A stretch of DNA of 39,391 nt from positions 1 through 39,391 of the forward strand of contig QZKF01000024.1 in assembly GCA_003599455.1 (NCBI GenBank). The letters run 5' to 3'. This DNA is from Comamonadaceae bacterium. GTDB lineage: Bacteria > Pseudomonadota > Gammaproteobacteria > Burkholderiales > Burkholderiaceae_C. Shown piece by piece: positions 18,283 through 30,323 of the stretch; within the stretch, counting starts at the first letter, position 1; the number at the start of each line of letters is the position of its first letter. The position numbers and the translations under genes are program-made. The notes below the pieces were generated by a model. It saw nothing but the letters and a program-made list of their open reading frames with translations, was not told where the DNA came from and ran no database searches.

Positions 18283-19851
18283 ATGCCGGCTAGCTTGCAA
18301 CCACCTCTTCCGGGCAATGGCCTGGCAGCCCCCGGCGCTCACTGGGTGTGGGTGTGGGCGCTGCTGCGCATCCCTGCGCTGCTGGGGCTGCTGTTCCTGG
18401 TGCGCCGTCCCTTGCTCGACCTGGTCGAGCGCTACCTGGGCATCGAGCGCCTGACCGAGTTCGCCATCACCGTGCTGAGCACGCCGCTGGCCCGCCTGGG
18501 CCTGGCGGTGCTGACCGTGGTGGTGTTGTGGCTGGTGTTTCGCTGGGCGCACGCCCGCCTGTCCGCGTGGCGCGCCTATGCCGCGACGGTGCTGGTGGGG
18601 TGTTCGTTGATCCTGGCCCTCTTCGTGGCAACCGACATCAGCCTGTGGCGCGCGCTGCCGCCCATGCTCTGTCTGGCGCTCAACCAGTTGCCGATCGCGC
18701 CCGCCGAGCGCGCCCATCCGCTGTGGTCCCTGCTGATGCGCTGGGGCGTGGGCGTGGCCGAGGTGCTTTTTTTCCGGCGCTACTGGAGCTGGCTTACCAC
18801 GCGGGTGCCACTGTCCGCTACAGCAACGGCGGCGCCCGCATCGCCCGTGCTCGCCAGCCTGCCCGGCTGGCTGATCACCGGGTTGGCGGTGGCCGTGCTC
18901 GCCGGTGGGCCGGGGCTGGTCCAGGTGGAGCGCGCCGTGCGCATGCCGGACGGCGTTGAAATCCTCCAGCAGCGCAACATCAATGGCCTGGCGCTCGACG
19001 CCAGCGGGCGCTACCTGTTCGTCGCCGGGCATGGCGTGCGCCACCTGCAGCGCATCGATACGCGCGATCCCGGGCACGCCATGCTCACCTCCGCAGCCTC
19101 GACCGGCGGTGCGCAGGGCGTGGCGTACGACCCGCAGACCGAGCAGCTGTACGTGCTCAACATCGCGACCCGGATGCTGCAGTACTACGACGCCAGAACG
19201 CTCGCCCTGCTGCGCGAAGTGCCCGTGCCCGACATCTCGCCCGGTGACCCCTGGATCGCCGCGGACGGTCGCACCAATACCCTGGTGGTGGCGTCGGAGG
19301 CCGATCAGCGCGTGGGCCATCCTTTCATCGTCGTCGATCGCCAGACCGGCCGTGAGCTCGACCGCCGCAACGTGGATGCCGGCAACCTGCTGCTGCATCC
19401 CGAGGGCACGCTGCTGTACCTGAGCTTCTTCCGGAATTCGAGCAGCCTGATGGCGTACGACCTGCAGCGGCGTGAATTCGTCGCCGAGGTCGGCACCGAC
19501 GCGCGCGTGGACCGGATGGCGTTCGACCTCGCTCGCACCGAACTGCTGCTGGCCTCGCCACTGCGCTCGCGCGTGCTGCGCTTCGATGCCCGCACGCTGG
19601 CGCTGCGGGGCGAAATCAAGAGCGTGTTCGGGGTGCGTGTGATGGCCATCGACACCCAGCGTGACTGGCTCGTCAGCGGCAGCCTCGTCACCGGCCAGAT
19701 CGAGGTGCAGGAACTGGCCACGGGCAAGGTGCTCCAGCGCATCTACCTCGGGCCCTGGTTGCGCAGCATCGTCGTCGACCCCCAAACCGCCACGGCCTAC
19801 GTTTCCGCCAATGGCGCTCTTTACAAGGTTCCCTATGGCACAGGTCGGTAG
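18283..19851 (+). CDS. Membrane protein with C-terminal propeller-like domain
   Basis: I do not recognise a named family for this 522-residue protein. The first 215 residues contain about five or six hydrophobic helices (for example near 22-40, 65-88, 100-120 and 190-210). The rest resembles the YncE/lactonase-type beta-propeller, with recurring strands such as INGLALDASGRYLFVAGHG, GVAYDPQTEQLYVLN and RSIVVDPQTATAYVS, each ending a blade of about 45 residues. A surface-exposed binding domain tethered by a membrane bundle is a reasonable picture, but the function is unknown. It is the first gene of the operon and overlaps the acyltransferase start by 17 bases, which suggests coupled translation. 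Confidence 0.75.
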   Translation: MPASLQPPLPGNGLAAPGAHWVWVWALLRIPALLGLLFLVRRPLLDLVERYLGIERLTEFAITVLSTPLARLGLAVLTVVVLWLVFRWAHARLSAWRAYAATVLVGCSLILALFVATDISLWRALPPMLCLALNQLPIAPAERAHPLWSLLMRWGVGVAEVLFFRRYWSWLTTRVPLSATATAAPASPVLASLPGWLITGLAVAVLAGGPGLVQVERAVRMPDGVEILQQRNINGLALDASGRYLFVAGHGVRHLQRIDTRDPGHAMLTSAASTGGAQGVAYDPQTEQLYVLNIATRMLQYYDARTLALLREVPVPDISPGDPWIAADGRTNTLVVASEADQRVGHPFIVVDRQTGRELDRRNVDAGNLLLHPEGTLLYLSFFRNSSSLMAYDLQRREFVAEVGTDARVDRMAFDLARTELLLASPLRSRVLRFDARTLALRGEIKSVFGVRVMAIDTQRDWLVSGSLVTGQIEVQELATGKVLQRIYLGPWLRSIVVDPQTATAYVSANGALYKVPYGTGR

Positions 19852-20995
19852 CCACCGAGGCTTGACTCCTCCCGCAGTGGCCGTGCACGCCACCAGCGCT
19901 GCGCATTCGCAGATCCTCGCGCTGGACGGCATCCGGGGGGTCGCGATCCTGCTGGTGCTGTGCTACCACCTGGCCCGCAGCCTGGCCGCCGAATTCGACT
20001 TCGTCAACCGCTTTCACCTGCTGGCCAGCTTCGGCTGGGTGGGGGTGGACCTGTTCTTCGTGCTGTCGGGCTTCCTGATCACCGGCATCCTGTACGACAG
20101 TAAGGGCCACACGCATTTCTTCAAGAATTTCTACGTGCGCCGCGCGCTGCGCATCTTTCCGCTGTATTTCTCTGCGCTGTTTTTCCTGCTGCTGCTGCGC
20201 GCCGTGTGGCCGGACCTGGGCCTCTACGGCCATGCCAGCGACGTGTGGCTCTGGCTGTACCTCACCAATTTCGTGATCGCGGTGCACGACTACGGCGCTT
20301 TCGGCCTGATGGACCACTTCTGGTCGCTGGCCATCGAGGAACAGTTCTACATGCTGTGGCCCTTCGTGGTGTTCTCGCTGAGCCGGCGTGGCGCCATGTT
20401 CATGGCACTGGCCATGTGCATCGCCGCACCGCTGTTGCGCACCGCCTTCGCCCTCACACAGGACAACCCGGCCGCCATCTACGTGCTCAGCCCGATGCGC
20501 ATGGACTCGCTGGCCATGGGCGCCTTGCTGGCCCTGGCCATTCGCGGTGGCGCCGAAGGCATGGCGCCCGAACGCCTCAGGCTCCCGGCCATCTGGGGCG
20601 GCGGGCTGGCCGTCGCGCTGCTGTTGCTGACGATCCTGGTCACGCGCAACGTCTCTCCCCACACGCTGCCCATGGAAACCTACGGCTTCTCCCTGGTGGC
20701 CATGGCCGGCGCGGCCACCATCGTGCTGTCGATGACCACCTCTTTGCGGCACGTGTTCGAGAACGGCGTGCTGCGCTGGTTCGGCAAGTACAGCTACGGC
20801 CTCTATGTATGGCACCCCATTCTCTGGATGATCATCTTCCACTCCGACAAGGCCCGCGCGCTGCGCAACGGGGAAGGCACCGCGGAGATGATCGCCTCGG
20901 TGCTGGTGGCGGTGCTTGCCCTGCTGGCTTTCGTGATGGCGAGCTGGCACCTGATGGAAAGCCAGTTCCTCAAGCTCAAGGGGCGCTTCCAATGA
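19835..20995 (+). CDS. Acyltransferase-3 family membrane protein
   Basis: This 386-residue integral membrane protein is of the acyltransferase-3 type (OafA/NodX-like), which typically O-acetylates or O-succinylates surface polysaccharides. Visible signatures are LDGIRGVAILLVLCYH with the conserved histidine, FFVLSGFLIT, FYVRRALRIFPLYF, WSLAIEEQFY with the conserved glutamates, and FGKYSYGLYVWHP, spread over about ten hydrophobic segments. The ATG at 19835 overlaps the previous gene by 17 bases. A longer in-frame start at 19661 would lie deep inside that gene and is rejected. GtrA follows after 24 bp. The glycan target is unknown. Confidence 0.9.
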   Translation: MAQVGSHRGLTPPAVAVHATSAAHSQILALDGIRGVAILLVLCYHLARSLAAEFDFVNRFHLLASFGWVGVDLFFVLSGFLITGILYDSKGHTHFFKNFYVRRALRIFPLYFSALFFLLLLRAVWPDLGLYGHASDVWLWLYLTNFVIAVHDYGAFGLMDHFWSLAIEEQFYMLWPFVVFSLSRRGAMFMALAMCIAAPLLRTAFALTQDNPAAIYVLSPMRMDSLAMGALLALAIRGGAEGMAPERLRLPAIWGGGLAVALLLLTILVTRNVSPHTLPMETYGFSLVAMAGAATIVLSMTTSLRHVFENGVLRWFGKYSYGLYVWHPILWMIIFHSDKARALRNGEGTAEMIASVLVAVLALLAFVMASWHLMESQFLKLKGRFQ

Positions 20996-21019
20996 CGCCG
21001 CGCACCGGCAGGGTGCCGC

Positions 21020-21445
21020 ATGGCTAGGGCAACCGGTGCACGCCCCCTGCCGCGAGAGGGGCGGCGCCTGGGGGCGCTGTTCCTGCGCTTTGCCGGCGCG
21101 GGTGCGGTCGGGACCACCGCGCATTACCTGGTGCTGGTCGTTCTGGTGTCCGGCTTCGGACTGGCGGCGGTGGCCGGCTCGGTGGCTGGTTCGATCGTCG
21201 GGGCGCTGATCAACTACCTGATCAATTACTTCTGGACCTTCGGGAGCCGCCATGGGCACCGGCACGCGTTTCCGCGCTTCATGGCGGTGGCGGCGGTCGG
21301 CCTGGCGGTGAACGCGGCCACCATGGCTCTGCTCACCGAGGTGCTGGCCGTGCACTACCTGATTGCGCAGTTGATGGCCACCGCCGTGGTGCTGCTGATG
21401 GGCTTCTTCTTGAATGCGAACTGGACCTTTGGGAGAACGCGATGA
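21020..21445 (+). CDS. GtrA-family flippase-like membrane protein
   Basis: The 141-residue protein has four transmembrane helices and the GtrA/DPMS signature: RFAGAGAVGTTAHYLVLVVL at the start, GALINYLINYFWTFGS in the middle and MGFFLNANWTFG at the end. GtrA proteins are thought to flip undecaprenyl-phosphate-linked sugars across the inner membrane for transfer on the periplasmic side. The stop overlaps the start of the GT2 gene in an ATGA (21442-21445), so the two are translationally coupled, as in gtrAB pairs. Confidence 0.9.
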   Translation: MARATGARPLPREGRRLGALFLRFAGAGAVGTTAHYLVLVVLVSGFGLAAVAGSVAGSIVGALINYLINYFWTFGSRHGHRHAFPRFMAVAAVGLAVNAATMALLTEVLAVHYLIAQLMATAVVLLMGFFLNANWTFGRTR

Positions 21446-22518
21446 ATGGCCTCGTGAACATGGAAACACTGGCCCCGGCCAGCCTGCCCGGGGCGCGACT
21501 GCCGACGCTGTTGTCGGTGGTGGTGCCGGTCTTCAACGAAGAGGGCGTGGTGCAGCATTTCCACACCAGCATGAGCAGGATCCTGGACGAGATCGGGTGC
21601 CCGGCCGAGATCGTGTTCGTCGACGACGGCAGTTCGGACGGTACGGTGCGCGACGTCGAAGCCCTGCGCGATGCCGACCCCCGCATCGCACTGCTCAGCC
21701 TGAGCCGCAACTTCGGCAAGGAGATCGCGCTCACGGCGGGCATCGACCACGCGCGCGGCGAGGTCATCGTGGTCATCGACGTGGACCTGCAGGACCCGCC
21801 CGAGCTCATCAAGGCCTTCATTGCCCAATGGCAGGCCGGCAACGATGTGGTCTATGGCCAGCGCATCGAGCGCGACGGCGAGACCGCGACGAAGAAACTG
21901 ACCGCCTTTCTTTTCTACCGGACCATGCGCAAGCTCAGCCGGGTCGACATACCCGCCGACACCGGCGACTTCCGCCTCATGAGCCGGCGCGCGGTGGACG
22001 CCCTCAAGCTGTGCCGCGAACAGCACCGTTTCATGAAAGGCCTGTTCGCCTGGGTCGGGTTCAAGCAGTGCGCCGTGCGCTACCACCGCGAGGCCCGCGT
22101 CGCCGGCACGACCAAGTTCAACTACTGGAAGCTCTGGAACTTTGCGCTGGAAGGCATCACCTCCTTCTCCACCGCGCCGCTGAAGGTGGCCACCTATGTC
22201 GGGTTCCTGACGGCGGCGTTCGCCTTCGTCTACCTGATCTGGATCGTGGGCAAGACGCTGCTCTTCGGTGACCCGGTGCAAGGCTATCCGTCCTTGATGG
22301 CGGTGGTGCTGATGCTGGGCGGCATCCAGCTCGTCACCATCGGCATCCTGGGCGAATATGTCGGCCGCATGTTCGACGAGACCAAAGGGCGGCCGCTGTA
22401 CCTGCTCAAGCAGCTCCTGCCGGCCCAGGCGGTTGAAGAGGTGCACACGGACCTGTTCGCAGGCCTGACCGGCCGGCCGGCCCATGCGGTCGTCGAGGCC
22501 CGCACCCCGGTCCGATGA
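21442..22518 (+). CDS. GtrB-like family 2 glycosyltransferase
   Basis: This 358-residue protein has a GT-A catalytic domain (LSVVVPVFNEEGVVQHF, VFVDDGSSDGT, the metal-binding IDVDLQDPPELI near residue 112) and two C-terminal transmembrane helices (about 248-270 and 285-308, ending GILGEYVGRMFDETKGRP). This is the architecture of GtrB/YfdH-type enzymes, which load a sugar, often glucose, onto undecaprenyl phosphate at the cytoplasmic face. It is coupled to GtrA upstream and to the GT87-like gene downstream by 4-base overlaps. The sugar cannot be determined from sequence. Confidence 0.93.
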   Translation: MNGLVNMETLAPASLPGARLPTLLSVVVPVFNEEGVVQHFHTSMSRILDEIGCPAEIVFVDDGSSDGTVRDVEALRDADPRIALLSLSRNFGKEIALTAGIDHARGEVIVVIDVDLQDPPELIKAFIAQWQAGNDVVYGQRIERDGETATKKLTAFLFYRTMRKLSRVDIPADTGDFRLMSRRAVDALKLCREQHRFMKGLFAWVGFKQCAVRYHREARVAGTTKFNYWKLWNFALEGITSFSTAPLKVATYVGFLTAAFAFVYLIWIVGKTLLFGDPVQGYPSLMAVVLMLGGIQLVTIGILGEYVGRMFDETKGRPLYLLKQLLPAQAVEEVHTDLFAGLTGRPAHAVVEARTPVR

Positions 22519-23816
22519 CGGGCGCCCTGCTGGCCCACGGCGTTCACCTCGCGGGCTTCGTCATCGGCATCGCGGTGCTGTACGCGTGGAGCGCTCGCAG
22601 CAGCGGGCAGGGCACGCGGGCATTTGTCCTTGGCGCATGGGCACTGGCCGGCCTGATGGCCGTGGCCGTGTTCGCGATGTCCGACCCCAAGGGCCTCTTC
22701 GAGGACTTCCGGGAAGCCTATCTGGACGCCGGCATCGCCGTGCGCGATGCGCCAGCGGCGTTGGCGCCCATGCTCGAAAAGGGCGTCAACGGCTTCGTCA
22801 ACCTGCCCATCGTGGCCTACCTGTTCTGGCCGTTCGCCTTCCTGCCGTTCAAGGCGGCGGCGGTGGTGTTTTCGTTCATCGGGCTGCTCTGTACCTTGGC
22901 TGCGTGGCGCACGCTGGTGCGCGGGCTCGACCTGAACCGCCGTTCGGCGGCCGTGCTGCTGCTGGCCTTCGCGGCCTCCGGCCCACTGATCTACAGCGTG
23001 CGCGAAGGCAACATCTCGCACTTCCTGCTCTTGCCGCTGGCCATCGCCATGTTGCAGCTGCGGCGTGGCGCCGACCTCCGCGCCGGGATGGTGCTGGGCC
23101 TGGTGGCGTTGCTGAAGCTGCCCTTCCTGCTCCTGGGCGTCTACTACCTGCTGCGCGGGCGCTGGCGCGTCGTGCTGGGCGGGCTGCTGGTCTGCGGCAC
23201 GGCGGCGCTGGCGTCGCTGGCGGTCTTCGGCTGGGACATGCACGTGCGCTGGTACGAGTACTGCATCAAGCCCTATGGCCAGGACCCGATCCCCGCCTTC
23301 AACGTGCAGTCGGTCCAGGCCTTCGTGCTGCGGCTGCAGATGGGTGCCTCGGGGCTGTTCGTGTGGGACGTGGTACCGCTCGCCGGCTGGGCCCGGCCGC
23401 TGTCGGTGGCGCTGGTGGGGCTGCTCTATGCCGGGGTGTTGCTGTGGCTCTGGCGCACCCGCCAGGCGGCCAGCGTACTGCCCGCCGCCCGGCCCCCCGC
23501 CAGCGACACGGAGTTCCTGCTGGTGGTGGCCCTGGCCTGTCTCAGCAGCCCGCTGTCGTGGTCGCACTACTTCTGCTGGTTCCTGCTGCCGGCGGCGCAT
23601 TTCCTCAAGGCGGGCCAGGCGCCCCGCGCCGGCGACCGGGTGGCCCCGGCCTGGGGCTGGTTTGCGCTGGTGGCCTGCGCCATCCCGGTGATCTCGATCC
23701 GCTGGCCGGCGCCACTCTCGGCGCTGGCCGAGGTCCATGCCCGCACCAGCGCCTCGCTGCTGCTCCTGGGCGGCCTGGCCTGGGTGGTCTGGCTGGCCTG
23801 CAACCGCCGCCGCTAG
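22515..23816 (+). CDS. GT87 (DUF2029)-type membrane glycosyltransferase
   Basis: The 433 residues form a polytopic membrane protein with about ten or more helices. It resembles the GT-C fold DUF2029/GT87 family: an early acidic loop (DFREAYLDAGIAVRD, about residues 64-78) where the catalytic aspartate usually sits, then LLLAFAASGPLIYSVREGNISHF and the LKLPFLLLGVYYLLRGRW block. Such enzymes use polyprenyl-phosphate sugars in the periplasm, so with GtrA and GtrB it could be the final transferase, the place GtrC holds in classical systems. It overlaps the GT2 stop by 4 bases. Its stop codon overlaps that of the convergent regulator gene in a CTAG. Confidence 0.82.
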   Translation: MTGALLAHGVHLAGFVIGIAVLYAWSARSSGQGTRAFVLGAWALAGLMAVAVFAMSDPKGLFEDFREAYLDAGIAVRDAPAALAPMLEKGVNGFVNLPIVAYLFWPFAFLPFKAAAVVFSFIGLLCTLAAWRTLVRGLDLNRRSAAVLLLAFAASGPLIYSVREGNISHFLLLPLAIAMLQLRRGADLRAGMVLGLVALLKLPFLLLGVYYLLRGRWRVVLGGLLVCGTAALASLAVFGWDMHVRWYEYCIKPYGQDPIPAFNVQSVQAFVLRLQMGASGLFVWDVVPLAGWARPLSVALVGLLYAGVLLWLWRTRQAASVLPAARPPASDTEFLLVVALACLSSPLSWSHYFCWFLLPAAHFLKAGQAPRAGDRVAPAWGWFALVACAIPVISIRWPAPLSALAEVHARTSASLLLLGGLAWVVWLACNRRR

Positions 23817-24652
23817 ACCATCACACCGTCGGCGGCCGCATGGCCGCGCAGCAGAGCCGCCGACGCCTCGTCGGCCGGAAAGAAGGTCTCCAGCGCCAGT
23901 TCCTGCAGCGTGATGTCCACCGGCGAGCCGAACACCGTGGTGGTGCTCACGAGGTTGAGCACGCCGTGGGCGGTGTGGAACTGGAACGGCATGAGCACGC
24001 CGTGGTGTTCGCCAGGCAGCGCCACGGCGTCGTGGCCGAAGCTGTCCGGGTAGGCCTGCAGTTCGGCCAGCAGCGTGGCCAGCGTCGTGTCGCCGCTCAG
24101 GTGGATCTGCTGGCGCAGGCGCTCGAACAGGTGCTCGCGCCACTGCCGCAGGTTGGCGATGCGCGGGGCCAGGCCCTCGGGGTGCAGGCTCAGGCGCAGC
24201 ACGTTGATCGGCCCCTCGAGCAGCGCCGGCGCGGCGCCCGCGATGAGCAGGGGCACCATGCGGTTGGCCATCACCAGGTTCCAGTGCCGGTCCATCGCGA
24301 GCGCGGGCCAGGGTTCGTGGCAGTCCAGGATGCGCTTGACCGCGGCGCGCGCCGAGGCCATGTCGGGCGCGTCGAGCGAGCGCTCGCGGTACATCGGCGC
24401 GTAGCCGGCCGCCTCCAGCAGCGCGTTGCGCTCGCGCAGCGGCACCTCCAGCCGGTCGACCAGGCGCAGCACCATGTCGCGGCTGGGGCTGGCGCGGCCG
24501 GTTTCCACGCAGCTCAGGTGGCGCGTGGAGACGTCGGCCACGTGGGCCAGGTCGAGCTGGCTCAGGCGGCGGCGCTGGCGCCAGTGGCGCAGGCGCTCGC
24601 CGAACGGCGAAGGGGTGGACGCGGCGTGGGGGGGCGAAGTCATGGCGTTCAT
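23813..24652 (-). CDS. XRE regulator with MmyB-like domain
   Basis: From the ATG at 24652 the protein has 279 residues. An N-terminal Cro/C1-type helix-turn-helix spans about 17-72 (LRHWRQRRRLSQLDLAHVAD, then STRHLSCVETGRASPSRDMV). The rest matches the MmyB-like ligand-binding domain common in actinobacterial and proteobacterial regulators (WPALAMDRHWNLVMANRMV, LRLSLHPEGLAPRI and FHTAHGVLNLVSTTTVFG). It is divergent from a small membrane protein gene, and an inverted repeat lies between them. Starts at 24643 or 24661 are equally possible. The effector is not known; in related proteins a fatty-acid-like ligand has been found. Confidence 0.88.
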   Translation of the reverse strand: MNAMTSPPHAASTPSPFGERLRHWRQRRRLSQLDLAHVADVSTRHLSCVETGRASPSRDMVLRLVDRLEVPLRERNALLEAAGYAPMYRERSLDAPDMASARAAVKRILDCHEPWPALAMDRHWNLVMANRMVPLLIAGAAPALLEGPINVLRLSLHPEGLAPRIANLRQWREHLFERLRQQIHLSGDTTLATLLAELQAYPDSFGHDAVALPGEHHGVLMPFQFHTAHGVLNLVSTTTVFGSPVDITLQELALETFFPADEASAALLRGHAAADGVMV

Positions 24653-24686
24653 GGCCGGCATGGTAGGGCACAAGTGCGCGGCGCGG

Positions 24687-24707
24687 CCATGACCTCCCGC
24701 GTCATGG
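24687..24707. promoter_or_regulatory. Inverted repeat between XRE gene and membrane gene
   Basis: CCATGAC (24687-24693) and GTCATGG (24701-24707) form a perfect 7-bp inverted repeat with a 7-base centre. It lies in the divergent region, 35 bp upstream of the regulator and 80 bp upstream of the membrane gene. It is a good candidate for the regulator's own operator. No clear -10/-35 boxes are visible around it. Confidence 0.4.
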
Positions 24708-24786
24708 ACGCCTTGCCGGGCCGGCGCGACCATCACCGCCGGGTTCCCCGAATTCCCTTCCTTTCCACCGCTTCAAGGAGTGCACC

Positions 24787-25203
24787 ATGTCCCTGATTTC
24801 CTCCCTCACCTCGCCCGCCGGCCTGCGCCGCGTGCTCGGCTTCGACGCGCTGTCGGGCGCCGCCACCGGCGCCCTGCAGCTGTCGCTGACCGGCCTGCTG
24901 TCCTCCTGGCTCGGCCTGTCGGCACCGCTGCTGCAGGGTTCGGGCATCGCCATCTTCGCCTTCGTCGCGATGGCCGCGTGGCTGGCGATGCAGGCCACGC
25001 CACCGCGCGCCGCGCTCGCCGCCCTCGTGGTCGGCAACTTCGCCTGGGTCGCCGGTTGCCTGCTGCTGGCCTTTGGCGGTGCGCCCGCGATCACGCCGCT
25101 GGGCACCGCGTACCTGCTGGTGCAGGCGGTGGTCGTGCTGGTGCTGGCCGAGCTGCAGTGGATGGGGCTGCGCCGACTGCGGCCGGTCGCCCTGGCGGTC
25201 TGA
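24787..25203 (+). CDS. Small four-helix membrane protein, unknown function
   Basis: I do not recognise this 138-residue protein. It has four hydrophobic helices (about 27-44, 50-68, 77-97 and 105-125) joined by short loops, and a basic C-terminus (GLRRLRPVALAV). A strong AAGGAG ribosome binding site (24775-24780) sits 6 bases before the ATG, so it is very likely expressed. It is divergent from the XRE/MmyB regulator, which probably controls it, and is followed by a terminator shared with the convergent ompA-like gene. No catalytic motif is visible. Confidence 0.75.
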   Translation: MSLISSLTSPAGLRRVLGFDALSGAATGALQLSLTGLLSSWLGLSAPLLQGSGIAIFAFVAMAAWLAMQATPPRAALAALVVGNFAWVAGCLLLAFGGAPAITPLGTAYLLVQAVVVLVLAELQWMGLRRLRPVALAV

Positions 25204-25225
25204 CGCGACACCCCGCACGCACACG

Positions 25226-25257
25226 AAAAAAAAGGCGGCCCGAGGGCCGCCTTTTTT
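25226..25257. terminator. Bidirectional rho-independent terminator
   Basis: GGCGGCC (25234-25240) pairs with GGCCGCC (25245-25251) around a CGAG loop. It is flanked by eight As on the left and six Ts on the right, so it works in both directions: for the small membrane gene (plus) and the OmpA-family gene (minus). Confidence 0.9.
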
Positions 25258-25277
25258 CGTTCACACGCCGAAGGGCA

Positions 25278-26417
25278 TCAGCGCGTGCCGGTGACTTCCA
25301 CGTCCACGCGGCGGTCTGGCTGCAGGCAGGCCACGAGTGCGCTGGTGCGCTGCGTGCCGCGGCAATCGCCCGGCTTGGTGACGGGCATGCTCTCGCCCTT
25401 GCCGACGGCGGAGATCTTCGAGCCGTCGAGCTTGCCCGAGGTGACCAGGTGGTTCTTCACCGACGCGGCGCGCTCTTCCGACAGCTTCTGGTTGTACTGG
25501 TCCGAGCCCAGGCGGTCGGTGTGACCTTCCACCGTGATGGTCTGGTACGAGGTACCGCTCAGGCTGTTCGCGAACGTGTCCAGCGCGGCGCGGCCCTCGG
25601 GCTTCACGGTGGAGGCGTCGAAGCCGAACAGCGACTCGGCCGACATGCTCACGCGCTGCGGCACGGGTGCCGGTGCGGGCACGGGGGCGGGCGGAGGCGG
25701 CGGCGCCTGCACCACCACCGGTGCGGGTGCAGGTGCCACATAGGCCGGTGCCTGGGCCACGTAGGGCGCCGGCAGCGGCGCGCGGCCGAACGGGAACACC
25801 AGGCCCACGGAGTACAGGTTGGTGTTCGTGCGGCCACCCACGCCGTTGTTCACGCGGTAGCGCTCGACCTCGCCGCGCACCCAGAACGAGCGGTTGATTT
25901 CGTACTGCACGCCCAGGCCCACTTTGGCGTTGGCCTTGTTGTCGTTGCGGTCGGGCACGCCAGCGGCGCCCGGACCGGTGAAGGATGCGCGCGTGCGGCC
26001 CATGGCCACGCCGACGCGGCCCAGCAGCGAGAACTTGTCGGTGATCGGCAGGGTGCCCACCAGGTCGAGGTTCAGGCCGCGCATGCGCGTGTCGTTGTTG
26101 AAGGCGCCGCCCGGGGCCGTGGCCGAGAACGTGGTCTTGCCGAGATCGAAGTAGCCGGCTTCGAAGCCGATGTTGCGGTTGAGCTGGTAGCCGCCGAACA
26201 ACTTGTAGCCGTTGTCGCGCTCGTCGCTGGAGATGCCGGTCACGGCGGCGCCACCCAGCACACCGGCGGCCACGGCAGCTTCGTCCACATCGGAACGCGC
26301 GTTGCCGGCGGAAATGCCGCCGTAGAAGAAACCAGGCTCATCGGCGTAGGCCGTGGCCGCGATCAGGGAGCCAAGACCGGCGAGTGTCAGCACGCGCAGG
26401 ATGTGGGTGGATTTCAT
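25278..26417 (-). CDS. OmpA-family outer membrane protein
   Basis: The 379-residue protein has a signal peptide (cleavage near AYA, residue 25), an N-terminal eight-strand-type beta-barrel (about 30-205, opening with GFFYGGISAGNARSD), a Pro/Ala-rich linker (about 212-247) and a C-terminal OmpA peptidoglycan-binding domain (about 255-375). That domain shows the diaminopimelate-binding residues in VEGHTDRLGSDQYNQKLS, the EERAASVKNHL helix and PDRRVDVEV. It joins the outer membrane to the cell wall. Two cysteines flank an insertion (GDCRGTQRTSALVACLQ), a common disulfide in betaproteobacterial members. It is transcribed alone, converging on the shared terminator. Confidence 0.93.
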   Translation of the reverse strand: MKSTHILRVLTLAGLGSLIAATAYADEPGFFYGGISAGNARSDVDEAAVAAGVLGGAAVTGISSDERDNGYKLFGGYQLNRNIGFEAGYFDLGKTTFSATAPGGAFNNDTRMRGLNLDLVGTLPITDKFSLLGRVGVAMGRTRASFTGPGAAGVPDRNDNKANAKVGLGVQYEINRSFWVRGEVERYRVNNGVGGRTNTNLYSVGLVFPFGRAPLPAPYVAQAPAYVAPAPAPVVVQAPPPPPAPVPAPAPVPQRVSMSAESLFGFDASTVKPEGRAALDTFANSLSGTSYQTITVEGHTDRLGSDQYNQKLSEERAASVKNHLVTSGKLDGSKISAVGKGESMPVTKPGDCRGTQRTSALVACLQPDRRVDVEVTGTR

Positions 26418-27248
<831 letters not shown>

Positions 27249-27284
27249 CCGCGTAAGCGTTCGCGCGGCCCTCAAGGGGCATCG

Positions 27285-27317
27285 AAAAGCCCCCGGGTGA
27301 GAGCCCGGGGGCTTTTT
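27285..27317 (+). terminator. Rho-independent terminator
   Basis: GCCCCCGGG (27289-27297) pairs with CCCGGGGGC (27304-27312) around a 6-base loop, flanked by four As and followed by five Ts. It closes the collagen-like/DUF3309 transcript and insulates acnA. Confidence 0.88.
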
Positions 27318-27409
27318 CGTGGACGAGCCCAATCCATTGCTGTCAGCACGGAATAGCGCGCTGCTGACAGAATGGCCCGGTGTTTCACCGATTCCGTCAG
27401 GAGCTTCCC

Positions 27410-30268
<2,859 letters not shown>

Positions 30269-30273
30269 GCCGG

Positions 30274-30290
30274 ATGCCGCAACGCGGCAT
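30274..30290 (+). other. Hairpin after acnA
   Basis: ATGCCGC (30274-30280) and GCGGCAT (30284-30290) form a perfect 7-bp stem with a 3-base loop just past the acnA stop. There is no T-run, so transcription may continue into the protease gene. Confidence 0.3.
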
Positions 30291-30323
30291 GATGTGTTGC
30301 CATCCCGCCCTTCAGGAGTCGCC

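Noticed and set aside
18283..23816. Serotype-converting prophage remnant
   Set aside because: A GtrA/GtrB pair is typical of such phages, but there is no integrase, attachment site, tail gene or change in base composition around the operon.
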